From the NCBI GenBank assembly GCA_902494595.1, contig CABUTY010000003.1:1-15821 (forward strand): 15,821 nucleotides of DNA. The letters are read 5' to 3'. The notes under the pieces are model-generated. The model ran no database searches. It was not told where the DNA came from and saw only the letters and a list, made by a program, of their open reading frames with translations. This stretch comes from an uncultured Porphyromonadaceae bacterium (GTDB taxonomy: Bacteria > Bacteroidota > Bacteroidia > Bacteroidales > Muribaculaceae). The position numbers were made by a program, and so were the translations under genes. Each line of letters opens with the position of its first letter. The first letter of the stretch is position 1. This document shows, in pieces, positions 15,657-15,821 of the stretch.

Positions 15657-15664
15657 TAAATTTG
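15657..15664 (+). promoter_or_regulatory. Possible -7 element for the LysR-type gene
   Basis: TAAATTTG matches TAnnTTTG but ends only 7 bases before the LysR ATG, which would give a nearly leaderless transcript. No -33 element was found, so the call is weak. Confidence 0.3.
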
Positions 15665-15671
15665 CAATCCA

Positions 15672-15821
15672 ATGGAATTACGACAGTTAAGATATTTCGC
15701 CAAAGCCGCCGAGACCCTGAACTTCTCCGAAGCAGCAAAGTGCCTGAACATAGCTCAAAGTTCGCTCTCGCAGCAGGTCAAGCAACTGGAGGATGAACTC
15801 GGGACACAACTTTTCATCCGC
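15672..15821 (+). CDS. LysR-family transcriptional regulator (3' partial)
   Basis: First 50 codons of a LysR-type regulator, cut by the right edge. The sequence starts [20 protein letters not shown] and continues through [20 protein letters not shown] to GTQLFIR, the standard LysR winged-HTH with the recognition helix at [11 protein letters not shown]. The ligand-binding domain lies outside the window. It follows the exporter pair in the same direction by 28 bases, with a possible own -7 element. It could regulate the exporter or a gene further right; nothing here decides this. Confidence 0.93.
   Translation, partial: MELRQLRYFAKAAETLNFSEAAKCLNIAQSSLSQQVKQLEDELGTQLFIR

Overview
The window looks like a chromosomal segment from a gut Bacteroidota, most likely order Bacteroidales and plausibly a Muribaculaceae-type genome. 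The evidence is periplasmic GH13 enzymes related to MalS, a TonB-dependent receptor with an N-terminal CarboxypepD_reg-like domain, PAS-LuxR regulation, near absence of Shine-Dalgarno sequences, and repeated exact matches to the Bacteroidota -7 promoter element TAnnTTTG about 8 to 29 bases before start codons. No rRNA, tRNA, CRISPR array or intact insertion sequence was seen. The family assignment is inference.

Left part (1-7421), alpha-glucan locus. A large exported enzyme, cut by the left edge, carries two complete GH13 alpha-amylase-type catalytic domains separated by three small beta domains, two of them likely to bind or space carbohydrate. It converges across a strong terminator on a second MalS-like GH13 protein. 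This second protein has lost most of the residues that make a GH13 enzyme work and is fused at its C terminus to a SnoaL-like (NTF2-fold) domain. Upstream of it, in the same direction, lie a PAS-LuxR regulator and a maltose/galactoside-type O-acetyltransferase that form a tight pair. The pseudo-amylase has its own promoter, and an 8-bp perfect inverted repeat brackets the -7 box. A reasonable reading is an active glucan-degrading enzyme next to a regulated, non-catalytic paralogue that may bind glucan or act as a sensor.

Middle (7440-8760), a gene graveyard. Two truncated gene ends meet at about 7800: an unrecognised C-terminal fragment on the minus strand, and a frameshifted C-terminal fragment of an AlbA_2/ATP-binding HTH protein on the plus strand that includes its Asn-Glu-Gly-Arg repeat tract. 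About 490 further bases hold no convincing gene, with a possible vestige of another C terminus.

Right-centre (8705-13755), a three-gene minus-strand operon: TonB-dependent receptor, right-handed beta-helix lipoprotein, and an exported calcineurin-fold phosphatase of the tartrate-resistant acid phosphatase type. A promoter precedes it and a long-stem terminator follows it. There is no SusD partner. The set suggests capture and dephosphorylation of a phosphorylated substrate, which is inference.

Right end (14131-15821): a promoter, a small membrane protein, and a split threonine/serine-exporter-type transporter (ThrE/YjjP-like plus YjjB-like), then the first 50 codons of a LysR-family regulator that runs off the window.
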